NCBI GenBank assembly: GCA_947453965.1
Contig: CANGIQ010000003.1
Coordinates: 62,001 to 126,000, forward strand
Direction of reading: 5' to 3'
DNA length: 64,000 nt
From: Comamonadaceae bacterium
GTDB lineage: Bacteria > Pseudomonadota > Gammaproteobacteria > Burkholderiales > Burkholderiaceae_C
Of this stretch, positions 9,301 through 17,562 are shown piece by piece (within the stretch, counting starts at the first letter, position 1; each line of letters begins with the position of its first letter). The notes under the pieces are model-generated. The model ran no database searches, was not told the DNA's origin, and was given only the letters and a program-made list of their open reading frames with translations. The position numbers were made by a program, and so were the translations under genes.

Positions 9301-10427
9301 AGTGCTTCTAAATCAAGCCGATCGGCGGTGACCGTGCCCGAGTTGAAGTTTGTGCCCCGCCAATTGACACGCAACACACCGCCAGGCCACTGCTCACCTT
9401 GCTGGGTATCGAACATCAGATCTTGGCTACTGACTTCCACTTCATCATCTTGCCAATGGCCACCTAAGCGACCGCGAATGTGACGCAGGCTCAAAGGTTT
9501 CAAGTCCGAGCCCAAATGCACATCCACCGCATCCAAAGCCACGTCGGCCATCACGCCCACGGCTTGACCCTGCACGATGTCGGTCCACACCCGCACCGCG
9601 CCTCGGCCCTCTTGCACCGACACGCCCGAGTCCAACGTCAGCCACTGGCGCAAGCTGGAGAGGTCCACATGCGGCACGTCCGCAAACAACTCACCCGTCC
9701 AATGCTGCACATCACCTTGGCGCTGCCATGGGGTTTGCTGAAATTTCCCCAGCAAGGTCAAGCGTTGTCCAAAGTCTGGCGGCGGCGTCACGTCGACGCG
9801 CAGATGGTGGTGATGCCACTGATTGCGCATCACCACATCGAGTTGCGTCAAGCTCAGCGTGGGGCCGTTGGGTCCGTGACGGGCTTCGTCGCGCCAATGC
9901 ACCACGCCTTGGCGCACCACGAACTCAGGTTGGGCAAAAAACCAGTCGGCGGCGCTGCCGTCACCTGCAGCGCGAGTGTCGAGTCCGGCCACCCAGACAT
10001 GGCCTTGGGTGTCACGGTGGATGTCGAGTTCGGGTTGGTCAATGACAAGTTGCTCAAACTGTCCGCGCAGCACAGAGCGTGGCGAAATGGCCGCCAACAC
10101 CCGTGGCAAGCGCAAGGCCTCGCGGTCTTGTGCGTCGAACAGCTGTACCTCGTTGATTTCAAATGCGGGCACCAGCCAGCCCCCTTGGGCACGAATGCTG
10201 CCAATGTGCATCCGCATTCCCATGGCGCGTGAGGCTTGTTGTTGCAACAGTTCACGGTAGTCATCGATTCGCGGCACAATAAAAACATGCAGCGCAGCCC
10301 ATGCCAAAAAAGCTGCCGCCCAAGCCACCACCACCATGCGCAAAGCAAAGTTAACCCCACGCATCCACCGCGAAGGCGGGAGGGCAGGGGCTGGGGTGGG
10401 TGCTAACGACTCAGACAAAATTTTCAT
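6360..10427 (-). CDS. yhdP: YhdP family AsmA-like envelope protein (lipid transport between membranes)
   Basis: 1355 residues from ATG 10427. The frame stays open further upstream to 11006, but that part lies antisense inside glnE and lacks a signal. One N-terminal membrane anchor (about residues 27-52, FALRMVVVAWAAAFLAWAAL) is followed by a very long beta-rich periplasmic body. The conserved C-terminus includes GLTSYLAQLILSKPLVRAG and a final DGTWANPKV. YhdP, with TamB and YdbH, is an AsmA-like bridge implicated in phospholipid movement to the outer membrane; E. coli YhdP is about 1270 residues. It starts 12 bp from the divergent glnE start. Downstream it overlaps the histidine kinase start, an unusual partner. 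Confidence 0.9.
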   Translation of the reverse strand: MKILSESLAPTPAPALPPSRWMRGVNFALRMVVVAWAAAFLAWAALHVFIVPRIDDYRELLQQQASRAMGMRMHIGSIRAQGGWLVPAFEINEVQLFDAQDREALRLPRVLAAISPRSVLRGQFEQLVIDQPELDIHRDTQGHVWVAGLDTRAAGDGSAADWFFAQPEFVVRQGVVHWRDEARHGPNGPTLSLTQLDVVMRNQWHHHHLRVDVTPPPDFGQRLTLLGKFQQTPWQRQGDVQHWTGELFADVPHVDLSSLRQWLTLDSGVSVQEGRGAVRVWTDIVQGQAVGVMADVALDAVDVHLGSDLKPLSLRHIRGRLGGHWQDDEVEVSSQDLMFDTQQGEQWPGGVLRVNWRGTNFNSGTVTADRLDLEALAQISQRLPLPDLLRTSLARWQPKGQVNQLKANWLISHGANGDAQPQYSARGSIKQLHWLHDASAPQALANMPGVQGADVEFDVNEHSGKARVHIQNGSLILPLGLDEPRVPLDEATAQLAWQLKGDEIGVQISQGSVQNADLTGEFSGSWKTGVGAARLPGVLDLTATLSRANVAQVHRYLPNVLPADVRSYVRDAVKAGDASKVKLRLRGDLNDMPFTDPKLGEFRISAQIAQGRYAYVPPVTQPKGAVVAPVWPAMTELNGELVFERSAMHFKGSSQLDGAPHVNWQKLEAHIANLAQAEVHVSGESRGPLPEVLNLISRSALNDLTAKVLEKSQANGNADFKLALTLPLNALSQSKVQGSVNFIDNDLQVIPGTPVLKRTRGLLQFTEQGVQLKAIQARLLGGEAQLDGGLSFDVSKAETPLQLRIKGTLTADGLRQAREFGFASRLAERATGSTAYAATLGLRRGQPELLITSDLKGMALALPAPLNKTAAMLLPLRLESQLTRDSLVPTTKVLQDQIKVSLGRVVAATYVRDLSGSGARVLRGGIAVGTTVGDGLILRDAGVSLNLQLPMVDVDAWNEALTQFTGTPLLNTQTKGKAAKSQVVPMGIENSADDGQDYVPTFLALRADQIKVTERVIHRVLVGGTRQGELWRLNISADELNGSAEIRPGNDNTPAQLFARLSYLNIPPSLVPDVESMLTEQPSSIPTLDIVVNDLTLRGKKLGRLEIDAINRTGAQATREWRLNKLNIILPEATLTANGAWAADGPRARRTQLNFVMEVRNSGQLLDRLGTPNAVRDGHGRLEGQVSWAGSPITLDYASMGGKLNLSIEKGQFLKTDPGAARLLGVLNLQALPRRLSLDFSDLFSDGFAFDFVRGDVRIEQGVAITNNLQMKGVVAGALIEGRADLARETQDLKVVVVPEINAGTASLYMATINPLVGLTSYLAQLILSKPLVRAGTSEFHVDGTWANPKVTKVD

Positions 10428-10439
10428 GGTGTTCACAAC

Positions 10440-13187
10440 GTGACTGGAATTATCCCCCTCTCGATGGACGACTTGAGCGCCTATTCGCGCTTTGTGCAGC
10501 GTCTGCGTCGCCGCTACGCGACGGAGTTGCCTCTGCTGCCAGCAGGAGCGCCCGAGATGGCGAGCATGCGCACCTGTTTTAAAGCCTTGCGCACCACACA
10601 CCCCAGCGCCGACGCCTTGCGCATCTTGCGTCAGCTGGTCATGGAACGTTTGGTGGTGTTGGACACTACGCAGCAAGCACCCCTGTCGGTGATCACCCGT
10701 GCGGTCACCGAATTGGCCGAATTTGCGCTCAACGAAGCCTTTGTGGAAGCCCAAACCCAGCTCGATGCCCGCCACGGCATGCCCACCACCCCCAGCGGCC
10801 AACGTGCGGTGCTCTGGATTGTCGGCATGGGCAAACTCGGCGCCCGCGAGCTCAATGTCTCCAGTGACATCGATCTGATTTATGTGTACGACGAAGACGG
10901 CGAGACCACGGGCTTGCCCGATGGCCGTGGCCGCGTCAGCAACCACGACTACTTTGCCAAAGCAGTCAAGATCATCTACAGCATGGTGGGCGACACCACC
11001 GAGCATGGCTTTGTGTTTCGCATGGACTTGGCCTTGCGACCCAACGGCAATTCCGGGCCCAGTGTGGTCTCACGCCAAGCCTTGGAAGAGTACTTCTTGG
11101 TACAAGGCCGCGAATGGGAGCGCTTTGCGTGGCTCAAGAGCCGTGTGGTGGCGCCCTTGCAAGAACCCAACAACGCCCTGCGCAATGCGTTCGAGCTGCG
11201 CGACACGGTACTGCCTTTTGTGTTTCGTCGCTACCTGGACTACAGCGTGTTTGAGTCCTTGCGTGGCTTGCACCAACAAATTCGCAACCATTCGGCCAAA
11301 CGCAGTGCGGGACGCCCCGAGCGGGCCAACGATGTCAAGCTCTCACGCGGTGGCATCCGCGAAATTGAATTCACGGTGCAGCTGCTGCAAGTGGTGCGCG
11401 GTGGGCATTTTCCGGAGTTGCGCACCCGCCCCACGCTCAAAGCGTTGCAACGCCTGAGTCAAGCCAACCTGATGCCTGCGGCCACGGCCGAAGCCCTGGC
11501 TCAGGCTTATGTGTTTTTGCGCCAAGTCGAGCACCGCATCCAATACCTGGATGACCAGCAAACCCATGTGCTGCCCACCCAAGATGGCGATTTGCACTGG
11601 ATGGCCTTGACCATGGGCTATGGCGATGTGTGCGACTTTTTGACCCAACTCGACAGCCACCGCGAGTTGGTGGCGCATGAGTTTGACCGCCTGTTAGGCC
11701 AGGGTGAAAACGACACCGCCAGCAACACCACCGGGGACTGCAAAGGCTGCAAGCCCACCACACAGCCCGCGTGCTTTGATTTGGAGTCGCTGTTGCCGCA
11801 CTTGGGCGAACGTTTGCGAGCCCGTGTTGCAGACTGGGCAGACCAGCCGCGCGTGCGGGCCTTGCGCGAGGAAGGCATGCAACGCTTGCTCAAGCTCTTG
11901 CAGCGCACCAACGCGTGGGTGGAAGAAGGACGCGTGAGCGAAGAAGCCGCCGTCCGCTGGAGCGATTGGATGGAGCCGCTGTTGCGCCGCGAAAGCTATT
12001 TGGCCCTGCTGATTGAACGACCCCGCGTGCACGAGCAGCTCATGCGCTTGCTCGGGTTGGCCCGTTGGCCCGCCAAGTATTTGTTGCAGCACCCCGGCGT
12101 GATTGATGAGTTGGCCAGCGAAGCCTTGCTGGCCGAGCGGTTTGTGGCTGCGAACTTTGAACAGGAGTTGGAACAACGCTTGGTCGCCCTGCAATCCATG
12201 GGGCAGGCCGATGAAGAAACACTGCTCAACCTGCTACGTCGTGCGCACCACGCTGAGGTGTTTCGCACCTTGGCACGCGATGTGGAAGGACGCATCACGG
12301 TCGAGCAAGTGGCGGATGATTTGAGCGCCTTGGCCGACTGCATTCTCAGAGTGACCTGCCGTTGGGTTTGGCAACACTTCAAGCAACGTCACCGCGATGA
12401 ACCGCAATTGGCGATTTTGGCGTATGGCAAATTGGGTGGCAAAGAGTTGGGCTACGGCAGCGACCTCGACATCGTGTTTGTGTACGAAGACAGCCACGAG
12501 CGCGCGGGCGAAATTTATGCCGCGTTTGTGCGCAAGCTCATCAACTGGCTGACCGTCAAAACCGGCGAGGGCGATTTGTACGAAATCGACACGGCCCTGC
12601 GCCCCAACGGCAACTCAGGTTTGTTGGTGTCACCCTTCGAGGCTTATGCCAACTACCAAGAACAACGCGGCGAGAACACCGCCTGGACCTGGGAGCACCA
12701 AGCCATGACGCGGGCGCGTTTTTGCCTCGGTACTCCTGGTTTGAAAGAGCGCTTTGACGGCGTGCGCGCCAAAGTCATCACAGCGCAACGCGACCACGCG
12801 GCATTGGCGCAAGAAATTGTGGCCATGCGCGACAAGCTGCGCGCCGCACACAGCGTCAAAGCTGATTTGTTTGACGTCAAACACAGCGCCGGGGGCATGG
12901 TGGATGTGGAGTTTGCGGTGCAGTATTTGGTGCTGGCCCATGCGCGTCAACACCCGGTGCTGCTGGGCAACGTGGGCAACATTGCCTTGCTACTCGCCGC
13001 CGAACAAGCAGGCTTGCTGCCTGCGGGTGTGGGCCAAGCCGCGGGCAGCGCTTACCGCGAATTGCGCCGCATTCAGCACCAAGCGCGCCTGGACGAGCAA
13101 CCGACCCAAGTGCCGCAAAAAGATCTGGACGCCGAAAGCAACGCCATCTTGGCCCTGTGGCACGCCGTGTTTGGCGCTCCGCACTGA
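10440..13187 (+). CDS. glnE: Glutamine synthetase adenylyltransferase / adenylyl-removing enzyme
   Basis: 915 residues with two nucleotidyltransferase cores: the N-terminal adenylyl-removing half around residue 130 (MGKLGARELNVSSDIDLIYV) and the C-terminal adenylylating half around residue 660 (YGKLGGKELGYGSDLDIVFV). Each carries the paired catalytic Asp in DIDL/DLDI, and each is followed by a long helical GlnD-type nucleotidyltransferase-associated domain (KRSAGRPERANDVKLSRGGI; KHSAGGMVDVEFAVQYLVLA). GlnE reversibly adenylylates glutamine synthetase in response to PII and glutamine. The start is given as GTG at 10440; the ATG at 10464 is a reasonable alternative and neither has a strong ribosome site. 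It is convergent with rfaE2. Confidence 0.96.
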   Translation: MTGIIPLSMDDLSAYSRFVQRLRRRYATELPLLPAGAPEMASMRTCFKALRTTHPSADALRILRQLVMERLVVLDTTQQAPLSVITRAVTELAEFALNEAFVEAQTQLDARHGMPTTPSGQRAVLWIVGMGKLGARELNVSSDIDLIYVYDEDGETTGLPDGRGRVSNHDYFAKAVKIIYSMVGDTTEHGFVFRMDLALRPNGNSGPSVVSRQALEEYFLVQGREWERFAWLKSRVVAPLQEPNNALRNAFELRDTVLPFVFRRYLDYSVFESLRGLHQQIRNHSAKRSAGRPERANDVKLSRGGIREIEFTVQLLQVVRGGHFPELRTRPTLKALQRLSQANLMPAATAEALAQAYVFLRQVEHRIQYLDDQQTHVLPTQDGDLHWMALTMGYGDVCDFLTQLDSHRELVAHEFDRLLGQGENDTASNTTGDCKGCKPTTQPACFDLESLLPHLGERLRARVADWADQPRVRALREEGMQRLLKLLQRTNAWVEEGRVSEEAAVRWSDWMEPLLRRESYLALLIERPRVHEQLMRLLGLARWPAKYLLQHPGVIDELASEALLAERFVAANFEQELEQRLVALQSMGQADEETLLNLLRRAHHAEVFRTLARDVEGRITVEQVADDLSALADCILRVTCRWVWQHFKQRHRDEPQLAILAYGKLGGKELGYGSDLDIVFVYEDSHERAGEIYAAFVRKLINWLTVKTGEGDLYEIDTALRPNGNSGLLVSPFEAYANYQEQRGENTAWTWEHQAMTRARFCLGTPGLKERFDGVRAKVITAQRDHAALAQEIVAMRDKLRAAHSVKADLFDVKHSAGGMVDVEFAVQYLVLAHARQHPVLLGNVGNIALLLAAEQAGLLPAGVGQAAGSAYRELRRIQHQARLDEQPTQVPQKDLDAESNAILALWHAVFGAPH

Positions 13188-13214
13188 CTTGCGCTGCGCA
13201 TCAACTGCGCGTGC

Positions 13215-13715
13215 TCAGCCCTGGCGAATTTTTTTCACAAGGGCGGTGGTGGAGTAACCATCCACGAACGGAATGGCTTGGGCACGCCCACCATAGGCCA
13301 TCACAACCTGGGTCTCTGCTAGCTGACTCATGTCGTAGTCGCCACCCTTGACCAACACGTTTGGGCGTAGTTCGGTGATGAGTTCCAGCGGTGTGTCTTC
13401 ATCAAACCACGTCACCAAACTCACCGACTCCAATGCAGCCATCAGCGCCGCGCGATCGGCTTCGTTGTTGAGCGGGCGGTCCGGGCCTTTGCCCAAACGG
13501 CGCGCCGAAGCGTCGCTGTTGAGTGCCACCACCAAGCTGCCGCCCAGCATGCGCGCCTGTGCCAGATAACTGGCATGGCCGCGGTGCAACACATCGAACA
13601 CGCCGTTGGTGAACACCACCGGACCTTGCGCGCGCAAGGCGTTCACACGCGCTACCGCGTCATGACGCGACACCAATTTGGCTAAAAAAGAGGGGGCGGG
13701 CAGCGTGGTGTTCAT
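13215..13715 (-). CDS. rfaE2: D-glycero-beta-D-manno-heptose 1-phosphate adenylyltransferase
   Basis: 166 residues, the stand-alone second domain of HldE. The cytidylyltransferase-like fold is marked by VVFTNGVFDVLHRGHASYL, carrying the nucleotide-binding HxGH motif, and by a C-terminal DGYSTTALVKKIRQG, where the STT is the usual ISSSKI-type equivalent. It activates heptose 1-phosphate to ADP-heptose for the LPS inner core. The kinase half is not nearby and is presumably encoded elsewhere, as is usual in Burkholderiales where the domains are split. It converges on glnE with 27 nt between the stops. Confidence 0.93.
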   Translation of the reverse strand: MNTTLPAPSFLAKLVSRHDAVARVNALRAQGPVVFTNGVFDVLHRGHASYLAQARMLGGSLVVALNSDASARRLGKGPDRPLNNEADRAALMAALESVSLVTWFDEDTPLELITELRPNVLVKGGDYDMSQLAETQVVMAYGGRAQAIPFVDGYSTTALVKKIRQG

Positions 13716-13752
13716 GCGCTAATTTTAGGCGCACGCGACGCAGTTCAAGCGT

Positions 13753-14703
13753 TCAAGACTTGCTGGTTTGCTGCTTGCGCCAGCGCTTGACCTCGTTGCT
13801 GATGCCCACCAGATCGCGCAACACCACCGCATAGGTTTGCTCGCGCCGTTGCAACGCGGCACATTGCCCGCCGGCCCACAGCTCCACCGTGACAGGCAAC
13901 AACTGACGCAATTCGCCCAAGCCGTCCACAACGTGGTTGGCGTTCATGCTCATGCTGAAACTCAAGGCCACCACATCAATGTGGTGCGCCACTGCGGCTT
14001 GGGCAATATCACGCAACGGCGTTTGCGTGCCTAAGGCGATGCAACGGCAGCCGTCCAGGGCCAACATGCTCTCGGCCATCAACAAGCCCAAGCCGTGCGA
14101 CTCTTGTGGGAATGTCGTGAGCAACACGACGGGCGCGCTATCTGCCGTGTGTTCGTTGAGTACATTGATCGCATGACGCAACAAGCCGGTGACGCACTCG
14201 GTGTAGGCATGCTCTTCAAACACTTCCAACTCGCCACGCATCCACGCGTCACCCACGGCCGTGGTCAAAGGCGCCACCAAATCAGTCACAAAGTACTTGA
14301 GCCCTTCGCGCGCCAGGACTTGGTTCAGTTGACGGCGCAGGCCTTCATTGTCATGAGCGGTCAACAAGGCGATGTATTGGCGTAAATCCACCTGCGTCGT
14401 GCTGGCACTTACAGACAAAGGCTGGGGGGACGCGACTTGGGCTTGGCTCAGCTGCTGGAGTTGCTCCACCGATTGCGCCACGATGCGGCCTGGCCGGTGG
14501 CCCTGGTCCATCAATCGCTTGATGATGCGCAATTTTTCAACCTGGGCCATCGGGTAGACCCGTTCGCCATGGGCATCACGACCTGGCGTTGGAAAACCAT
14601 AACGCCGCTCCCACACACGCAGTGTGTCTTTGCCAATGCCCGTATCGCGCTCAACGGCGGCGATGGATAAAACAACGTTGTTGAAGGGTTCGTGGATGTT
14701 CAT
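13753..14703 (-). CDS. MerR-family regulator with B12-binding domain (CarH/LitR-type photoreceptor)
   Basis: 316 residues in three parts. Residues 10-80 are a MerR winged helix with IAAVERDTGIGKDTLRVWER and RVYPMAQVEKLRII. Residues about 110-185 form the B12-binding four-helix bundle with the light-sensing signature W-x9-E-H, exactly spaced (Trp154, Glu164, His165). Residues about 190-300 are the Rossmann B12 domain with E-x-H-x-x-G (Glu201, His203, Gly206) in place of DxHxxG; that His is the lower axial cobalt ligand in the family. CarH/LitR proteins repress target promoters in the dark with adenosylcobalamin and release DNA on illumination. It is divergent from a seven-gene lipid/oxidative-stress run and very probably regulates it. 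Confidence 0.9.
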   Translation of the reverse strand: MNIHEPFNNVVLSIAAVERDTGIGKDTLRVWERRYGFPTPGRDAHGERVYPMAQVEKLRIIKRLMDQGHRPGRIVAQSVEQLQQLSQAQVASPQPLSVSASTTQVDLRQYIALLTAHDNEGLRRQLNQVLAREGLKYFVTDLVAPLTTAVGDAWMRGELEVFEEHAYTECVTGLLRHAINVLNEHTADSAPVVLLTTFPQESHGLGLLMAESMLALDGCRCIALGTQTPLRDIAQAAVAHHIDVVALSFSMSMNANHVVDGLGELRQLLPVTVELWAGGQCAALQRREQTYAVVLRDLVGISNEVKRWRKQQTSKS

Positions 14704-14718
14704 GGTGTGGCGCTATTC

Positions 14719-14740
14719 CAAATCAAAACCAAATCAAAAA
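14719..14740. repeat. 11-bp tandem direct repeat in the photoreceptor/gpx divergent region
   Basis: Two adjacent copies, CAAATCAAAAC and CAAATCAAAAA, differ only at the last base. They lie 16-37 bp upstream of the MerR-B12 start in an AT-rich stretch. MerR-B12 repressors of this class can bind direct or inverted repeats, so this may be part of the operator. The repeats are seen directly; function is inferred. Confidence 0.4.
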
Positions 14741-14753
14741 CCAAGGGATTCTC

Positions 14754-14766
14754 TTGTCCTAGACAA
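14754..14766. promoter_or_regulatory. Perfect 5-3-5 inverted repeat, candidate MerR-B12 operator
   Basis: TTGTC-CTA-GACAA is a perfect inverted repeat placed between the divergent photoreceptor and glutathione peroxidase genes. TTGTCC could also serve as a -35 element for the rightward promoter, with a weak AT-rich -10 near 14776-14781. Position and symmetry fit a MerR-family site overlapping a promoter. No binding evidence is available from sequence alone. Confidence 0.45.
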
Positions 14767-14796
14767 TATCCCAAGAATAAGCCATCATTGGTCATT

Positions 14797-15405
14797 ATGA
14801 AAGATAAATTTATGCGCCCTCTTTTGCACGCTTTTGTATGCGCCTTGGTTGGACTCAGCCCCCATCTGTCGTGGGCTGCCACAGACAGCGCGGCTGCGGT
14901 CGCCCCTGCGGCATGCCCTCGCGTGCTGCAACACACGGTGCTGCGCTTGCAAGACGAAAAACCACAGGCCTTGTGTCAGTACGCCGGACAGGTGGTTGTC
15001 GTGGTCAACACCGCCAGTTATTGCGGGTTCACGTCACAGTACAAAGGACTGGAAGCCTTGTCGGCCAAATACAAAGACCGCGGTTTGGTGGTGCTGGGTT
15101 TTCCGTCCAACGACTTTTCACAAGAGCCTGATAGCAACGCCAAGATTGCCGATTTTTGTGAAAACACCTTTGGCGTCAAGTTCCCCATGTTCGCCAAAAC
15201 CACGGTGCGCGGCCCCGACGCCTTGCCCCTCTACAAACAGTTGGCCGACATCACCGGCACCACGCCAAAGTGGAACTTTTACAAGTACATCATCAGCCGC
15301 GATGGCCAACACATCAAGAGCTTCAGCAGCATGACCGGGCCGCAAGACAAAAGCTTTGTGCAAGAAGTTGAAAAGCAATTGGCGCTCAAAGGGGCTGGTC
15401 AATGA
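14797..15405 (+). CDS. Exported glutathione peroxidase family protein
   Basis: 202 residues from ATG 14797; an ATG at 14812 (MRPLLHAFVCALVG) is the alternative. A signal peptide ends near SWAATDSAAA, so the mature enzyme is periplasmic. The thiol peroxidase core has the catalytic motif VVNTASYCGFTSQY with the peroxidatic Cys (not selenocysteine), the GFPSNDF glutamine-region segment (with Ser replacing the usual Cys before ND), and WNFYKYII. It reduces hydrogen or lipid peroxides with thioredoxin or glutathione. It is the first gene of the run divergent from the MerR-B12 photoreceptor and overlaps the next gene as ATGA. This suits protection of membrane lipids during light stress. Confidence 0.88.
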   Translation: MKDKFMRPLLHAFVCALVGLSPHLSWAATDSAAAVAPAACPRVLQHTVLRLQDEKPQALCQYAGQVVVVVNTASYCGFTSQYKGLEALSAKYKDRGLVVLGFPSNDFSQEPDSNAKIADFCENTFGVKFPMFAKTTVRGPDALPLYKQLADITGTTPKWNFYKYIISRDGQHIKSFSSMTGPQDKSFVQEVEKQLALKGAGQ

Positions 15406-16685
15406 CACGACGCATTGCCATTGTGGGTTCCGGTATTTCGGGCTTATCCGCTGCCCATCACTTGCACGGCCATGCCGAGATCACGCTGTTTGAAGCGGGT
15501 GATTATTTTGGCGGTCACACCCACACGGTGGATGTCACCTTGCCCACTGCCACAGGCTTGCAAACCCATGGCGTGGACACCGGCTTTTTGGTCTACAACG
15601 AGCGCACTTACCCAGGCTTGATCGGGCTGTTCGATGAACTGCAAATCGCCACCGCCAAATCGGACATGTCGTTTTCGGTGCAAGTGCCGGGCGCGCCTGG
15701 GCAGCGTGCCTTGGAATGGAATGGCGCTAACTTGAACACGGTGTTTGCACAACGCAGCAATGTGCTCAAGCCCCGCTTCTTGCGCATGCTGCGCGATGTG
15801 GTGCGCTTCAACACCTTGGCCACCGCCTTGGCCGAACGCAACCAAGACCATGAACTGGCGCAACCCTTGCGCGCGTTTTTGCAAACCCATGCCTTTGGCG
15901 ACAGCTTTCGTGACTGGTACTTGCTGCCCATGTTGGGCTGTATTTGGAGTTGCCCGACGGATCAGATGCTGGAATTTCCCGTGGCCACCATGATTCGGTT
16001 TTGTCACAACCACGGTCTGATTCAAGTCAACAACCGTCCGCAATGGCACACGGTGGCAGGCGGCGCGCGCCACTATGTGGAAAAAATTGTGGCCCGCATC
16101 CCCGACAAACGTCTGAACACCCCGGTGCTGCGCATTGAGCGCGACGCCCAAGGCACCACCGTACACACGCACTCGGGTAGCGAGCGCTTTGACGCTGTGA
16201 TCTTGGCCACCCACGCTGACCAGTCCTTGCAAATGCTGGCCACGCCCACACCGCAAGAACAGGCCACGCTGGGCGCCATCCGCTACCACCCCAACCGCGC
16301 GGTGCTGCACACCGACACCTCGGTCATGCCGCAGAAAAAACTCGCCTGGGCGGCATGGAACTACGAACGCGCGGCGCAGCACAACACCGAATCCGCGCGC
16401 GTGTGTTTGCACTACTGGCTGAATTTGTTGCAGCCTTTACCGTTCACGCAAGACGTGTTGGTGTCGCTCAACCCGGTGCGCGACATTGACCCCGCCCATG
16501 TGCTGGGCGCCTATGACTACGCACACCCCGTGTTTGACTTGGCCGCCATTCAAGCGCAAGCACACATGCCGCAATTGCAAGGCCAGCAACGCACCTGGTT
16601 CGCCGGCGCATGGATGGGCTATGGCTTTCATGAAGACGGTTTCAAAGCTGGGCGTGCTGCCGCACAGAGTTGGTTGGCAGCTTAA
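15402..16685 (+). CDS. FAD-dependent amine oxidase-like protein of the CFA/DUF1365 cluster
   Basis: 427 residues. The N-terminal FAD dinucleotide-binding fold is RRIAIVGSGISGLSAAHHL (GxGxxG at 9-14), followed by the acidic EAGDYFGGHTHTV strand end. Central conserved blocks include GCIWSCP and GGARHYVEKI, and the C-terminal FAD-contact segment is WFAGAWMGYGFHEDGFKAG. Such proteins are annotated as NAD/FAD-binding amine oxidases and sit beside DUF1365 and CFA-synthase-like genes. Related alphaproteobacterial clusters have been tied to modified (methylated or furan) fatty acids, so a lipid-modifying oxidase is likely. Its ATG overlaps the peroxidase stop by 4 nt. Exact reaction unknown. Confidence 0.88.
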   Translation: MTRRIAIVGSGISGLSAAHHLHGHAEITLFEAGDYFGGHTHTVDVTLPTATGLQTHGVDTGFLVYNERTYPGLIGLFDELQIATAKSDMSFSVQVPGAPGQRALEWNGANLNTVFAQRSNVLKPRFLRMLRDVVRFNTLATALAERNQDHELAQPLRAFLQTHAFGDSFRDWYLLPMLGCIWSCPTDQMLEFPVATMIRFCHNHGLIQVNNRPQWHTVAGGARHYVEKIVARIPDKRLNTPVLRIERDAQGTTVHTHSGSERFDAVILATHADQSLQMLATPTPQEQATLGAIRYHPNRAVLHTDTSVMPQKKLAWAAWNYERAAQHNTESARVCLHYWLNLLQPLPFTQDVLVSLNPVRDIDPAHVLGAYDYAHPVFDLAAIQAQAHMPQLQGQQRTWFAGAWMGYGFHEDGFKAGRAAAQSWLAA

Positions 16686-16703
16686 ACACACACTGAGCCC
16701 AAC

Positions 16704-17543
16704 ATGTCCACACCCCAACCCGCCGTGAACCCAGGTTCGCCATCTGCACTCGAAGGGCAGAGCGCGCAGGTAAACGCCACGGGTTCGCCTGCTGTGGGTT
16801 GGATCGGTTTTGGCCAAGTGCGTCACACACGCTTGCGGCCCAAGCACCACGCATTTGCCTATGCCACTTATTTTTTGATGCTGCCCATGCGCAGCATGGC
16901 ACAGCACGGCAGCCACAACTTGCCCGTCAACCGCTGGGGCGCCATCAGCTTTCACGATGCGGACCATGGCGATGGGCGCAGCGCAACGCAAGGCGGCGCG
17001 CTCGCCTGGCTGGATGCGTTGCTGCACAGCGAAGGCGTCGCCGACGCGACAGGCGAAGCTTGGTTGCACTGCTATCCACGCGTGCTGGGCTACACCTTCA
17101 AGCCCGTGAGCTTTTGGTATTGCCATGCAGCAGACAACACGCTGCGCGCCATCGTGGTGGAGGTGAACAACACCTTTGGCGAACGCCATTGCTATTTGCT
17201 GGACCAACCACGCTATGGCACAGAACAACGCGCCCGCAAAGTGTTTCATGTGTCGCCCTTTTGCGAGGTACAAGGCGACTACCGCTTTCGCTTCATGCGG
17301 ACCGCCGACCGCACGGTCGCCCGCGTCGACCACGACGATGCCCTCGGACCGTTGATTGAAACCAGCGTGAGCGGCCAACTCGAACCCATCACACCCGCAG
17401 CCCTGCGCCGCGCGCTGTGGGGCTACCCCCTGATGACGCTGATGGTGATGGCACGCATCCACTGGCAGGCCTTGAAGCTGTGGCTCAAGCGCGTGCCATT
17501 TTTCAGCAAGCCCACACCGCCCTCCGATTTTTTGACCCGTTGA
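16704..17543 (+). CDS. DUF1365 family protein
   Basis: 279 residues. It shows the DUF1365 layout: an early GQVRHTRLRPKHHAFAYATY, then a NRWGAISFHDADHGDG block, LGYTFKPVSFWYCHAADNTL, and VEVNNTFGERHCYLL. The family is uncharacterised biochemically but almost always co-occurs with FAD amine oxidase and cyclopropane-fatty-acid-synthase-like genes, and is presumed to act in the same lipid modification. It lies 18 nt after the oxidase and 19 nt before the methyltransferase, same strand. A membrane-association role is possible: residues 235-260 are amphipathic with LMTLMVMARIHWQALKLWLK. Confidence 0.88.
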   Translation: MSTPQPAVNPGSPSALEGQSAQVNATGSPAVGWIGFGQVRHTRLRPKHHAFAYATYFLMLPMRSMAQHGSHNLPVNRWGAISFHDADHGDGRSATQGGALAWLDALLHSEGVADATGEAWLHCYPRVLGYTFKPVSFWYCHAADNTLRAIVVEVNNTFGERHCYLLDQPRYGTEQRARKVFHVSPFCEVQGDYRFRFMRTADRTVARVDHDDALGPLIETSVSGQLEPITPAALRRALWGYPLMTLMVMARIHWQALKLWLKRVPFFSKPTPPSDFLTR

Positions 17544-17562
17544 TGTTGAGAAAAGTACCACC

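Noticed and set aside
10428-11006. N-terminal extension of the yhdP reading frame
   Set aside because: It runs antisense through glnE, lacks a signal or anchor, and the ATG at 10427 gives the expected membrane segment.
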